Source of the DNA: Nonomuraea polychroma
GTDB lineage: Bacteria > Actinomycetota > Actinomycetes > Streptosporangiales > Streptosporangiaceae
Length of the DNA stretch: 64,000 nucleotides
Direction of reading: 5' to 3'
Assembly: GCF_004011505.1 (NCBI RefSeq)
Contig: NZ_SAUN01000001.1
Span: 2,046,001-2,110,000, forward strand
A model generated the notes under the pieces. The model had not been told where the DNA came from. It did not search any database and was given only the letters and a program-made list of their open reading frames with translations. Shown here piece by piece: positions 36,115-45,096 of the stretch. How positions within the stretch are numbered: position 1 is the stretch's first letter; every line of letters begins with the position of its first letter. The position numbers and the translations under genes are program-made.

Positions 36115-37977
36115 GTGATCCTTATCAGTGCTGGTTTGGTGCTCGCGGCGGTCGTGCTGCTGATCGCGGGCTTCGTACTGGCGAAGCCGTTCCTGATCAT
36201 GTGGTCCATCGTGGTCAGCGTGCTGTCCGCGCTGTTCCTGGTGATCGGAGCCTTCCTGCGGCGTCACGAGCTCTTCCCCGGTGGTGGGCGGGCCGCTGCG
36301 CCGGCCACCCCTCCGGCGGGGCTCATGCCTCCCGGCTTGCCGTACAACCAGACCGGTCCTGTGGCTCACCAGCCGCCTCCTCAGCCGCCGCAGCGGACGG
36401 TGACCGTCCCGGCCGCCGCCCCGCGCCGCCCCCCGGCAGGTGGCCTCGCGCCCGACGCGATCGTGCTGGTGATCCCCGGACGCAAGCGCTACCACATGGC
36501 CGGCTGTCGTCAGCTGGCCGGACGGGAGCATGAGGAGCTCACTCACGAGGAGGCACGCGAAGAGGGCTTCACGCCCTGCACGACGTGTCTTCCTGACGCA
36601 GCGGGACGGCAGCTGCCGCCTGCCGCCGACCCCGCTGCGGCATCCCCCTCCGCGTTCGCCGCGGAGAGCCGGGCCGAGACCGCCGCGGAGACTCGCGACC
36701 TGCGTCCGCCGGTCGCGCCGCCGAAGCCCGACACCAAGGCTTCCACCCCGAGCCCGGAGCCCGCCGCCTCCCACGAGGAAGGCGCCGCCGGGTGGTTCGG
36801 CAGGCCGGCCGCCGCATCCGCCGGCCAGACCCCCTCCGCCGCCGCCCCGGAATCCGAGGACGAGCAGGCGGAGACGCAAACGTCCATTTTCAGGCCGCCG
36901 CCGTACGCGCTCAGGCCCGAGTCGCCGTCTTCCGGCGCCGCCAGCCGCCCGTCGTCCGGCGAGCCGTCACAGGCCTCCGGCAGGCCGTCTTCGTCCGCCA
37001 CGACGCCGCCCGCCGGCGGGACTTCCGAGCCGTCCGGCAAGCCGTCGCAATCCTCCGGTGAGCCCTCCCGGCCGGCGGGCGAGGCCGGGACTTCTGCTGA
37101 CAAGCCCGGCACATCCGCCGCCGGCAAGACAGGGACTCCTGCCGCCGGGGGTGGCCCGTCCACGGGCAAGGGGGAGAGGCCTGAGGACAAGACGGAGCGC
37201 TCGGCGGACCGTCCTGGACAGGGCGCCGGCAAGGCCGCGGCACCCGACGGCAAGACCGAGCCCTCCCTCCGCCGCCCGGGCCCGCCGGCGCCGTCCGCCG
37301 GCAAGCCTGGCACGCCCGGGGGTGGATCAGGAGAGACGGTCGCCACGCTCAGGCAACCCGGAAGGCCCGTGCGGCCCGAGAGCGCTGCCGCCGAGGACGA
37401 CGACCCGGGGCCGTCCACGGCCCCACAGCCGCGTGTGCCTTCTTCCGCGGCGCCTCCCCGTCCAGGAGCGTCGGGAGGGTCCGCCGGGCCGTCTCAGCGT
37501 CCTTCTGGGGCCGCCAGGACGTTCGGACAGGCGGAGCCGGAGGAGGCGGCGGTGCTGGAGCGGCCCGCCTCCTCGGCCGAGTCGGAGGCCAAGCCCAAGG
37601 GGCCGCTGCCCCCGGGATCCGCGACCTTCGCCAGGCCTTCGAAGGAGCGGCCGTCAGGCACGGGCGCCGGGCCAGGCGCGTCCGGTGCGAAGGCCGACCC
37701 GCCCAGGACCGGCGCTCCCGCGAAACCGCAGGCCTCAGGACCCAAGATCGAGGCCACGGGTTCCAAGGGCGGCGAGGAGCCTGCCGCCGGTGCCAAGAGC
37801 GAGCGTCCTGGCACGGTGAAGGTCATCGTCGGCACCCGCCGTTACCACAGCGCCGCCTGCCCGTTGATCAAGGGTGCGGGTGAGACCGGCGTGGAGACGA
37901 TGACGCTCGCCGCGGCGGAGGCGGCCGGGCTGACGAGCTGCTCGGTCTGCCAGCACGACCGGGAAACCGTCAGCTGA
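36115..37977 (+). CDS. Membrane protein with two Tyr-His/Cys/CxxC zinc-like modules and a long disordered linker
   Basis: The 620-residue protein has no family I can name. Residues 1-50 form two membrane helices (ISAGLVLAAVVLLIAGFVL and IMWSIVVSVLSALFLVIGAF). About residues 117-165 contain RKRYHMAGCRQLAG, then HEEAREEGFTPCTTC. The C-terminus (about 570-612) repeats the layout with TRRYHSAACPLIKG and AAEAAGLTSCSVC. This YH-xxx-C ... A-xx-G-xx-x-C-xx-C pattern resembles small zinc-binding modules related to the Ada metal-binding domain. The roughly 400 residues between are Pro/Ser/Gly/Ala/Lys-rich and probably disordered. The GTG start lies 41 bp after wag31. The conserved outer modules suggest the modules, not the linker, are the functional part. 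Confidence 0.75.
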   Translation: MILISAGLVLAAVVLLIAGFVLAKPFLIMWSIVVSVLSALFLVIGAFLRRHELFPGGGRAAAPATPPAGLMPPGLPYNQTGPVAHQPPPQPPQRTVTVPAAAPRRPPAGGLAPDAIVLVIPGRKRYHMAGCRQLAGREHEELTHEEAREEGFTPCTTCLPDAAGRQLPPAADPAAASPSAFAAESRAETAAETRDLRPPVAPPKPDTKASTPSPEPAASHEEGAAGWFGRPAAASAGQTPSAAAPESEDEQAETQTSIFRPPPYALRPESPSSGAASRPSSGEPSQASGRPSSSATTPPAGGTSEPSGKPSQSSGEPSRPAGEAGTSADKPGTSAAGKTGTPAAGGGPSTGKGERPEDKTERSADRPGQGAGKAAAPDGKTEPSLRRPGPPAPSAGKPGTPGGGSGETVATLRQPGRPVRPESAAAEDDDPGPSTAPQPRVPSSAAPPRPGASGGSAGPSQRPSGAARTFGQAEPEEAAVLERPASSAESEAKPKGPLPPGSATFARPSKERPSGTGAGPGASGAKADPPRTGAPAKPQASGPKIEATGSKGGEEPAAGAKSERPGTVKVIVGTRRYHSAACPLIKGAGETGVETMTLAAAEAAGLTSCSVCQHDRETVS

Positions 37978-38089
37978 GCCGGCGATCGCCGTCGTAGCCG
38001 AGCCCACGCTCCCCAAACTCCTTCACGAGGCTCCGATACCCGAACAGGACGTTGTTCGCCCTGGTCGCGATGCTTGAGCGCGGGTACAT
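37970..38089 (-). CDS. Possible small ORF or gene remnant (39 codons)
   Basis: A 39-codon frame starting ATG 38089 reads MYPRSSIATRANNVLFGYRS and ends GYDGDRRLS. Most codons end in G or C, like real genes here, and the peptide is not low-complexity. It overlaps the 3' end of the preceding gene by 8 bases and has no clear ribosome-binding site. It sits next to two broken genes, so a decayed gene fragment is as likely as a true small protein. Confidence 0.25.
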   Translation of the reverse strand: MYPRSSIATRANNVLFGYRSLVKEFGERGLGYDGDRRLS

Positions 38090-38113
38090 CCGCACCCGGA
38101 AGGAGACCGATCG

Positions 38114-38829
38114 ATGGTTGCCAGTGATCTTGTTCTCATTGCCGGGGCCGGTGACGTGGGCCGCGCGGTCCTCGACCGGCTGCCTGCGCAGGACGTGCCG
38201 GTGCGGGCGATGGCCGGCCGCGACGACGAGCGTGCGGCCCAGTTGCGTGCGCTCGGCGCGGAGGTGGTCATCGGCGATCTGACCCGGCCCGAGAGCGTCG
38301 TGGCCGCGCTGGAAGGTGCCGGGCGGATGTACCGGGCCTGCCGGTGGTGTACATCCGGCCGACGTCGTTCCTGGACAATCCGCTGTTCACCACGCTGGCG
38401 GCGCAGTCGATCCGGGGGAACGGCACGATCGCGCTGCCGTTCGGTACCGGGCGCACGTCGCCGGTTGCCGTGGACGACGTCGCTCGGGTGGTCGCCACCG
38501 TGCAGCGAGACCCGGCTCCGCACATCGGGCACGTCTACGAGCTGACCGGGCCACGTGCGGTCGACATGACCGAGATGGCCGAGGAGTTCTCACAGGCGCT
38601 GGGGCGTCCGGTGTCCTATGTGGACGTGCCGCTGGACCGGTGGCGGGCCGAGGTGCTCGCGAAGGCGGGCCTGCCGCCGCACACCGAACAGCACATCGCC
38701 ACCATGGCCCGGCTGCACCGTGAGAACCGCTACGACCGCGCCTCCGACGACGTCGAACGTGTGACGGGCCTTCCCGCCCAGACGATCGAGGAGTTCGTGC
38801 CCGCTCGCAGGGACTTCTACCTGGGCTAG
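38114..38829 (+). pseudogene. NmrA-like NAD(P)-binding protein gene, internal deletion and frameshift
   Basis: The N-terminal part (from ATG 38114, AAGGAG upstream) reads VLIAGAGDVGRAVLDRL ... VVIGDLTRPESVVAALEGAG, a Rossmann NAD(P) site. In the other half, from about 38338 in a different frame, the sequence reads LPVVYIRPTSFLDNPLFTTL ... YELTGPRAVDMTEMAEEF to a stop at 38829. This is the C-terminal part of the same family (NmrA/SDR-type NAD(P)-dependent proteins). Roughly 70-80 residues expected between the parts are missing and the frames do not match. The join lies between GGATGTAC (38325-38332) and GTACATCC (38349-38356), which are inverted repeats. The gene is therefore judged non-functional. 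Confidence 0.8.
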
Positions 38830-38978
38830 CCGTTCCGGGAGCCAGGCGGGCGAAGGTCCGGGTGCTGGACTTCGACGGCGAGGGGCGCGAGTGTGGAAGG
38901 CAGGCATCCCCCCGTCGCACAACAGCAGCCCGGTGGCCTGGACAGGCCGCCGGAACCGAACGGGAGAGGAGCCAGGCC

Positions 38979-39424
38979 GTGGACATGAAGCTCGAGGTCG
39001 TGGTGCTGCCGGTCGCCGACGTGGATCGGTCCAAGAACTTCTACAAGGCCCTCGGGTGGCGGGAGGACGGCGACTTCGCCGTCGGTGACGGCTTCCGGGT
39101 GGTGCAGTTCACCCCACCCGGCTCAGGGTGCTCGATCATCTTCGGCAGCGGGTCACCTCGGCCGCGCCGGGCTCGATGCAGGGCCTGTACCTGATCGTCG
39201 ACGACATCGAGGCGGCACGATCGGAGCTCATCGACCGCGGGGCCGACGTGGGTGAGGTGTTCCATGACGAGGGCGGGGTGTGGCACCACGCCGGGACCGT
39301 GGGACGGGTGCCCGGCCCGGCTCCGGAACGCCAGAGTTACGGCTCTTATGCCCCGTTCAGCGACCCTGACGGCAACGGCTGGATGCTCCAGGAGGTCACC
39401 ACCCGTCTTCCGGGCCGGCTGTGA
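38979..39424 (+). pseudogene. VOC/glyoxalase-family gene with single-base frameshift
   Basis: From GTG 38979 the product reads MDMKLEVVVLPVADVDRSKNFYKALGWRE ... GSGCSIIFGSG, then leaves frame. Sequence in the +1 frame continues VTSAAPGSMQGLYLIVDDIEAA ... VFHDEGGVWHHAG ... YAPFSDPDGNGWMLQEVTTRL to a stop at 39424. One missing G in the GGG run at 39150-39152 would restore a normal VOC (glyoxalase/bleomycin-resistance fold) protein of about 149 residues. Everything else looks intact and selected, so the break is recent or is a sequencing error. Substrate is unknown. Confidence 0.8.
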
Positions 39425-39545
39425 GCCGGAGCCGGAGCATGGTGGCCGGGGCGCCTTCGGGAGAAGGCCGCCGCGTCCGGTTGCGGAACGCCGCGCAGGC
39501 CTCAGAGGCGCCCCCAAAGATGGGCGCGCCCCCGATGGGTCAGGC

Positions 39546-39575
39546 GGGGGCATGCCCGGAGATGGGCGTGCCCCC
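39546..39575 (-). terminator. Hairpin terminator of ileS
   Basis: GGGGGCATGCCC (39546-39557) and GGGCGTGCCCCC (39564-39575) form a 12-bp stem with one G-T wobble and a 6-base loop, 8 bp beyond the ileS stop on the minus strand. A near-copy of the right-arm region (AGATGGGCGCGCCCCCGATG) occurs just upstream at about 39518-39537, forming a short direct repeat. Confidence 0.6.
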
Positions 39576-39582
39576 GATGGAG

Positions 39583-42500
39583 TCAGGCCCGGCGGAGCTG
39601 GAAGGTCAGGGCCAGATCGTCGTCCGTGTGGGACGGCAGGCCGGGCGCCGTGCCCTCCGTGACCGTCGTCGCCAGCACCTCCTCGGCCACCACGTGCGGC
39701 TCGGCGCGCAGGGCCGCGGCGAGGTCCGGTGACGAGGTGGTCCACCACAGCTCGATACGGTCCGTGATGGACAGGCCCGTCGCCTTGCGGGCCTCCTGGA
39801 CGAGGCGGATGACCTCGCGCAGCAGCCCCGCGCGGCGCAGGTCGTCCGTGAGCTCCAGGTCCAGGGCCACGGTCTCGCCGGTGCCGGTGCCGATCGCGCC
39901 CGTCTCCACCGCCCAGCCCGCCCGGGGCTGCTCGTTGACGATCACGTCGTCCGGGCCGAGCATGATCTCGCCCAGCTCGTCCGCCTCCACCATGACCGTG
40001 CCACCGGAGCGGAGAGCACGCGCCACCCGGGTCGGGTCGGCAGCGCCCACCGCGGCGGCCACGAGCTTGGTCTGGGGGCCGAAACGCTTGCCCAGCGCCC
40101 GGAAGTTGGGCTTGATCGTGTAGGACACGAGATCGGCGCTGAAGCCGGACATGTCCTCGATGCTCTGGACGTTGAGCTCGTCGGCGACCAGCCCGCGCAG
40201 CTCACCCGCCAGCGACGGCCACCCGTGCGCGCCCACCAGGGCCCGCCCGAGCGGCTGCCGGGTCTTGACGCCTGACGACGCCCGGGCCGAGCGGCCCAGC
40301 TCCACCAGGCGCCGCACCAGCGCCATCTGGTCGGACAACACCGGGTTCAGCAGGTCCTCGCGCACCTCCGGCCAGGACGCCAGGTGCACCGACGAGGGCG
40401 CCTCCGCCGAGCGCAGCACGTCCCAGAGGTAGTCGGTGACGAACGGCGTGACCGGCGCCATCAGCCGCAGCACCGTCTCCAGGCACTCGTACAGGGTGGC
40501 GAACGCGTCCTCCTCGCCCTGCCAGAACCGGCGACGCGAGCGGCGCACGTACCAGTTGGACAGGTCGTCGAGGAAGTCGGCCAGGCGGCGGCCGGCGCGC
40601 TGGGTGTCGTATTCATCCAGCGACGCCGTGACCTCGGCCACCGTGCGGTGCAGCTCGGCGAGCGCCCAGCGGTCGAGCAGCGGACGCTCGGCCGGCGGCG
40701 TGGCCTCGGCGAGCCTGGCCGGCGACCACGACTCGGCGTTGGCGTAGAGGGTGAAGAACGACGAGGTGTTCCAGAGCGTCAGCAGGACCTTGCGGACGAT
40801 CTCTTCCAGGGCGTTGTGCCCCACCCGGCGGGCCGCCCACGGCGAGCCGGAGCAGGCCATGAACCAGCGCAGCGCGTCGGCCCCGTGCTGGTCCATCAGC
40901 GGGATCGGCTCCAGGACGTTGCCCAGGTGCTTGCTCATCTTGCGGCCGTCCTCGGCCAGGATCAGGCCCAGGCAGAGCACGTTCTCGTAGGAGGACTGGC
41001 CGAAGACCAGCGTGCCGACGGCCATCAGCGAGTAGAACCAGCCGCGGGTCTGGTCCGTGGCCTCGCAGATGAACTGCGCCGGGTAGACGCCCTCGGGCTT
41101 GCCGCGCTCGCCCCACTGCGCGAACGGCATCGAGCCGGAGTCGTACCAGGCGTCGATGACGTCCGGCACGCGGCGGGCCTCGGCGCCGCACGTCGGGCAG
41201 TCGAAGGTCACGTCGTCGACGTACGGGCGGTGCGGGTCGAGCGAGGAGACGTCCTGGCCGGCCAGCGAGCCCAGCTCCTCCAGCGATCCGACGCACGTGA
41301 CGTGCGACTCGTCCGCCGAGCACACCCACAGCGGCAGCGGCGTGCCCCAGTAGCGGGAGCGCGACAACGACCAGTCGACGTTGTTGCGCAGCCACTCGCC
41401 GAAGCGGCCCCACTTGATCGTGTCCGGGTACCAGTTGGTGTCGGCGTTCTCGGCCAGCATCTGGTCCTTGACCGCGGTGGTCCTGATGTACCAGGACGGG
41501 AGCGCGTAGTAGAGCAGCGGCGTGTGGCAGCGCCAGCAGTGCGGGTAGCTGTGCTCGAAGTGGCCGCCGCGGAACAGCAGGCCGCGGGCGCGCAGGTCCT
41601 CGGTCAGCTCCTCGTCGGCGTCCTTGAAGAACGTCCCGCCGACCATGGGCACGTCGTCGAGGAAGCGGCCGTCGGGGCCGATCGGGTTGACGACCGGCAT
41701 GTCGTAGCGCCTGATCACGGCCAGGTCGTCGGCGCCGAAGGCCGGCGCCTGGTGGACCAGGCCGGTGCCGTCCTCGACCGTGACGTAGTCGCCGAGCACC
41801 ACATAGTGGGCGTCCGGGATGTCGACCAGGTCGAACGGCCGTGAGTAGGCGGTGCGCTCCAGGTCGCGGCCGCTGTGGCGGGCCACCTCGGTGACGCCCT
41901 CGCCCAGGACCGGCAGCAGCGGCTCGGCGACGACGAGCACCTCGCCGTCCGCGGTGCGCGCCGCGACGTACGTCACGTCGGGGTGCACCGCCACCGCCGT
42001 GTTGGACACCAGCGTCCACGGCGTCGTCGTCCACACCAGCAGCGACGCGCCCAACTCGGCCAGCGGCCCCGAGGTCACCGGCATGCGGACGTAGACCGAC
42101 GGGCTGGAGACGTTCTCGTAGCCTCCGGGCTGGCCCAGCTCGTGGTCGGACAGGCCGGTGCCGCAGCGCGGGCAGTACGGCGTGATCCGGAAGTCGCGGA
42201 ACAGCAGCCCCTTGTCGAAGACGACCTTCAGCGACCACCACACCGACTCGATGTAGGACGGGTCCATGGTCCGGTACGCCTGCGACAGGTCGATCCAGTA
42301 GCCCATGCGCTCGGTCATCTGCTCGAACGCGTCCACGTGCCGCAGCACCGACTCGCGGCACTTGGCGTTGAACTCGGCGATGCCGTACGTCTCGATGTCC
42401 TTCTTGCCGGACAGACCCAGTTCCTTCTCCACGCCCACCTCGACGGGCAGGCCGTGGCAGTCCCATCCGGCCTTACGCGGGACGCTGAATCCGCGCATGG

Positions 42501-42729
42501 ACTTGAAACGCGGGAACAGGTCCTTGAACACGCGCGCCTCGACGTGGTGCACGCCGGGCAGGCCGTTGGCGGTGGGCGGGCCCTCGTAGAAGACCCAGGC
42601 GGGGTTGCCAGCGTTCTGCTCGATGGAACGCTCGAAGATCTTCCCGTCCCGCCAGCGGTCGAGGACCTCGCGCTCGAGCGCGGGCAGGTCGACCTGCGCG
42701 GGAAGAGGGCGGAAGGTTGGGGAAGACAT
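39583..42729 (-). CDS. ileS: Isoleucyl-tRNA synthetase
   Basis: IleRS of about 1048 residues. The HIGH-type motif appears in GPPTANGLPGVHHVEA, followed by RKAGWDCHGLPVEVGVEKELGL. The editing domain has LVWTTTPWTLVSNTAV and VTVEDGTGLVHQAPAFG, and the KMSKS loop reads DGRKMSKHLGN. The anticodon-binding domain includes DDLSNWYVRRSRRRFW. This is the eukaryote-like IleRS type usual in actinobacteria, which is often mupirocin-tolerant (family knowledge, not shown here). ATG 42729 has GGAGG 10 bases upstream; longer in-frame extension would run into the T-box leader. It ends at the hairpin at 39546-39575. Confidence 0.97.
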   Translation of the reverse strand: MSSPTFRPLPAQVDLPALEREVLDRWRDGKIFERSIEQNAGNPAWVFYEGPPTANGLPGVHHVEARVFKDLFPRFKSMRGFSVPRKAGWDCHGLPVEVGVEKELGLSGKKDIETYGIAEFNAKCRESVLRHVDAFEQMTERMGYWIDLSQAYRTMDPSYIESVWWSLKVVFDKGLLFRDFRITPYCPRCGTGLSDHELGQPGGYENVSSPSVYVRMPVTSGPLAELGASLLVWTTTPWTLVSNTAVAVHPDVTYVAARTADGEVLVVAEPLLPVLGEGVTEVARHSGRDLERTAYSRPFDLVDIPDAHYVVLGDYVTVEDGTGLVHQAPAFGADDLAVIRRYDMPVVNPIGPDGRFLDDVPMVGGTFFKDADEELTEDLRARGLLFRGGHFEHSYPHCWRCHTPLLYYALPSWYIRTTAVKDQMLAENADTNWYPDTIKWGRFGEWLRNNVDWSLSRSRYWGTPLPLWVCSADESHVTCVGSLEELGSLAGQDVSSLDPHRPYVDDVTFDCPTCGAEARRVPDVIDAWYDSGSMPFAQWGERGKPEGVYPAQFICEATDQTRGWFYSLMAVGTLVFGQSSYENVLCLGLILAEDGRKMSKHLGNVLEPIPLMDQHGADALRWFMACSGSPWAARRVGHNALEEIVRKVLLTLWNTSSFFTLYANAESWSPARLAEATPPAERPLLDRWALAELHRTVAEVTASLDEYDTQRAGRRLADFLDDLSNWYVRRSRRRFWQGEEDAFATLYECLETVLRLMAPVTPFVTDYLWDVLRSAEAPSSVHLASWPEVREDLLNPVLSDQMALVRRLVELGRSARASSGVKTRQPLGRALVGAHGWPSLAGELRGLVADELNVQSIEDMSGFSADLVSYTIKPNFRALGKRFGPQTKLVAAAVGAADPTRVARALRSGGTVMVEADELGEIMLGPDDVIVNEQPRAGWAVETGAIGTGTGETVALDLELTDDLRRAGLLREVIRLVQEARKATGLSITDRIELWWTTSSPDLAAALRAEPHVVAEEVLATTVTEGTAPGLPSHTDDDLALTFQLRRA

Positions 42730-42739
42730 TTCGGGCGGG

Positions 42740-42942
42740 CCTCCACGCTTGGTCAATACGGCAGGACAAGCGCGAAGGGACGAAGCCGATCGGCTCCGCG
42801 GTACCACCCTTCTTGACCTCGCCCGCGGGGGCGAAGCCCTCTTCATTTGGTTGCAGCCGGTTCTAATGAGCTCGTGAGAGCCGTTCTTCCGGCGGCTCCG
42901 GGGTGATATCCCTCACAGTCGGGCCCCATCAACGCCTTGCAG
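42740..42942 (-). promoter_or_regulatory. T-box riboswitch of ileS (AUC specifier)
   Basis: On the minus strand the leader carries the T-box sequence AGGGTGGTACCGCGG (42796-42810), followed by the GAGCCG/CGGCTT and GAAGGG/CCCTTC complements of the antisequestrator. Upstream, GGGATATCACCC (around 42901-42912) presents an isoleucine AUC specifier (42905-42907) in a very short Stem I. GGAGG (42740-42744) is the ribosome-binding site. No T-tract is seen, consistent with translational control typical of actinobacterial ileS. TATCGT at 42949-42954 is a possible -10. Confidence 0.9.
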
Positions 42943-43209
42943 TCTCAAACGATAACGCACAGTGGACGGGAAGGCTTCCAGGTTTCCCTGGTGAGGCTCT
43001 GCGGCGTCACCGCTATGGCCACAACATCGGTACGGGGGGCGTAAACGGCAACAAAGTTGTGGGAATGGACGCCGCTGAGGAGGAGTTGAATGCGCGAGGC
43101 GGGATAGTACGCAGGAGGTAAACCGTCCGGCGGGTCGTTTGCCGTTCCGTTATCTGGATCCTAAGCTGCCCGCACCCTTTACGGCCTTGATCAGCAATGG
43201 AGGCACGCC

Positions 43210-43599
43210 ATGGCGGCAGTAACGCAGACCGCTACACCGTCGATGTGGTCGGAGGAGGAGCTGGCCGAGGTACGCGGCATGCTCCAGACGGAGATCGACG
43301 AGCTCGAGGCGGACATCCTCCGCCACGAGACGGAGATAGCCTCTGGAGACGTCACCCAGGGCGCCGGCGACGACCAGGCCGACGCCGGTGCCAAGACGTA
43401 CGAGCGCGAACGCGAGATCGCCCTTACCCTGAATGCGCGCGATCTGGTCGCGCAGAACGAACGTGCGATCGCCAGGATCGACGCGGGGACTTATGGAGTG
43501 TGCGAATCGTGCCACAAGCCGATCGGCAAGGAACGCCTTCAGGCGTTCCCGAGGGCGACGCTGTGCGTGGCCTGCAAGCAGAAGGAGGAGCGCCGGTAG
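43210..43599 (+). CDS. TraR/DksA-type zinc finger protein
   Basis: This 129-residue protein has an N-terminal coiled coil (SEEELAEVRGMLQTEIDELEADILRHETEIA) and a C-terminal zinc finger, YGVCESCHKPIGKERL ... [11 protein letters not shown], with the CxxC-(17)-CxxC pattern. It also has the helical linker ERAIARIDAGTYG. DksA-like proteins bind the secondary channel of RNA polymerase; this actinobacterial group also includes RbpA-unrelated DksA-like regulators of uncertain role. GGAGG lies 5-9 bases before the ATG. It overlaps the start of lspA, an arrangement often seen in actinobacteria. Confidence 0.93.
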   Translation: MAAVTQTATPSMWSEEELAEVRGMLQTEIDELEADILRHETEIASGDVTQGAGDDQADAGAKTYEREREIALTLNARDLVAQNERAIARIDAGTYGVCESCHKPIGKERLQAFPRATLCVACKQKEERR

Positions 43600-44153
43600 G
43601 CAGACCTCGGGGTCGTCTGTTCGCCGTCCTCATCGTGCTGGCGGCCGTGGTCTACGCGGCCGACCTCATCACCAAGACGGTGGTGCTGCGGACGCTTGAA
43701 GGCGAGCCGCCGCTGGTCGTCATCCAGGACGTCCTGCAGTTCCGGGTGATCTTCAATTCCGGTGCCGCGTTCAGCATCGGCACCGGGATGACCTTCGTCT
43801 TCACACTGATCGCCGCCGCGGTCGTGGTCGCCATCGTGCGCACCGCACGCAAGCTGGGCAGCCGGGCGTGGGCGATCACGCTCGGCCTGCTGCTCGGCGG
43901 GGCGCTCGGCAACCTCACCGACCGGCTGCTGCGCTACCCGTCGGGCATCGGCCGGCCCACGCAGCTCCAGGGGCACGTCGTGGACTTCATCGAGGTGCTG
44001 CCGGGGCATTTCCCCATCATCGACTACTTCCCGGTCTTCAACATCGCCGACTCGGCGATCGTCTGCGGCGGCATCCTCGCGGTCATCCTCGCCTGGCGCA
44101 ACGTGCAGATCGACGGCTCCAGGGAGACCAGGGAGGAGACGAAGGATGACTGA
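43563..44153 (+). CDS. lspA: Lipoprotein signal peptidase (signal peptidase II)
   Basis: LspA of about 196 residues, a four-helix membrane aspartyl protease that cleaves prolipoprotein signal peptides. Conserved boxes are [21 protein letters not shown] (first catalytic Asp) and HVVDFIEVL ... [16 protein letters not shown] (second catalytic Asp). The first helix is [19 protein letters not shown]. No start codon exists between the end of the dksA-like gene and the first helix. GTG 43563, inside that gene with GAGGG upstream, is the only plausible start, giving a 37-base overlap. The 3' end overlaps the next gene by 8 bases. Confidence 0.92.
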   Translation: MRGLQAEGGAPVGRPRGRLFAVLIVLAAVVYAADLITKTVVLRTLEGEPPLVVIQDVLQFRVIFNSGAAFSIGTGMTFVFTLIAAAVVVAIVRTARKLGSRAWAITLGLLLGGALGNLTDRLLRYPSGIGRPTQLQGHVVDFIEVLPGHFPIIDYFPVFNIADSAIVCGGILAVILAWRNVQIDGSRETREETKDD

Positions 44154-45075
44154 GCAGCGCAGCCTGCCGGTGCCCGACGGGCTGGAGGGCGAGCGGCTCG
44201 ACGCCGCGCTCTCGCGGCTGTTCGGCTTCTCCCGCACCCGCGCGGCCGAGCTGATCGGCGCGGGGGAGGTGCTGGTCGACGGCCGGCAGCCGGCCAAGTC
44301 CGACCGCGTGCACGCGGGCGCGTGGCTGGACGTGACCTTGCCCCCGCCCGTGACCACGCCCATGCCGGTGGCCGAGCCGGTGCCCGGCATGACGGTCGTC
44401 TACGAGGACGACGACTTCGTGGTGGTCAACAAGCCGATCGGGGTGGCGGCCCACCCGACCGTCGGCTGGACGGGGCCCACGGTGATCGGCGGGCTGCTCG
44501 GGGCCGGGCACACGATCGCCACCAGCGGGGCCGCCGAGCGCCAGGGCATCGTGCACCGCCTGGACGCCAACACCACCGGGGCGATGGTCGTGGCCAAGAG
44601 CGAGCACGCGTACTCGCGGCTCAAGCGCGCCTTCAAGGAACGCACGGTCGACAAGCGTTACCACGCGCTGGTCCAGGGGCATCCCGACCCGTTCAGGGGC
44701 ACCGTGGACGCGCCCATCGACCGGCATCCGTCAGGCGACGGCCGCTTCGCGGTGGTGGCCGGCGGCAAGCCCTCCATCACCCACTACGACACCGTCGAGG
44801 CGTTCCGCGCGGCCTCGCTGCTGGACATCAAGCTGGAGACCGGGCGTACGCACCAGATCAGGGTGCACATGGCGGCGCTGCGCCACCCGTGCGTCGGCGA
44901 CCTGCTCTACGGCGCCGACCCGACGCTCGCCGCCCGGCTGGGGATCACCCGGCAGTGGCTGCACGCGGTCGCACTCGGCTTCGAGCACCCGTCGACGGGT
45001 GAGTGGATGTCGTTCAGCACCGACTATCCGCAGGACCTGCAGAAGGCGCTCGACATCGTCCGCGACGAGTCCTGA
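44146..45075 (+). CDS. RluA/RluD-family 23S rRNA pseudouridine synthase
   Basis: This 309-residue protein has an N-terminal S4 RNA-binding domain ([30 protein letters not shown]) and the RluA catalytic core, with [22 protein letters not shown]. The Asp of HRLD is the catalytic nucleophile, and [19 protein letters not shown] is also present. It isomerises uridines in RNA; an RluD-like role on 23S helix 69 is the usual assignment, but sequence alone does not settle the target. ATG 44146 overlaps the lspA stop region by 8 bases, so it is co-translated. It converges with the kinase gene on the other strand, with 21 bp between stops. Confidence 0.93.
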   Translation: MTEQRSLPVPDGLEGERLDAALSRLFGFSRTRAAELIGAGEVLVDGRQPAKSDRVHAGAWLDVTLPPPVTTPMPVAEPVPGMTVVYEDDDFVVVNKPIGVAAHPTVGWTGPTVIGGLLGAGHTIATSGAAERQGIVHRLDANTTGAMVVAKSEHAYSRLKRAFKERTVDKRYHALVQGHPDPFRGTVDAPIDRHPSGDGRFAVVAGGKPSITHYDTVEAFRAASLLDIKLETGRTHQIRVHMAALRHPCVGDLLYGADPTLAARLGITRQWLHAVALGFEHPSTGEWMSFSTDYPQDLQKALDIVRDES

Positions 45076-45096
45076 CCCCATCCGGCGGTCGCGCGG

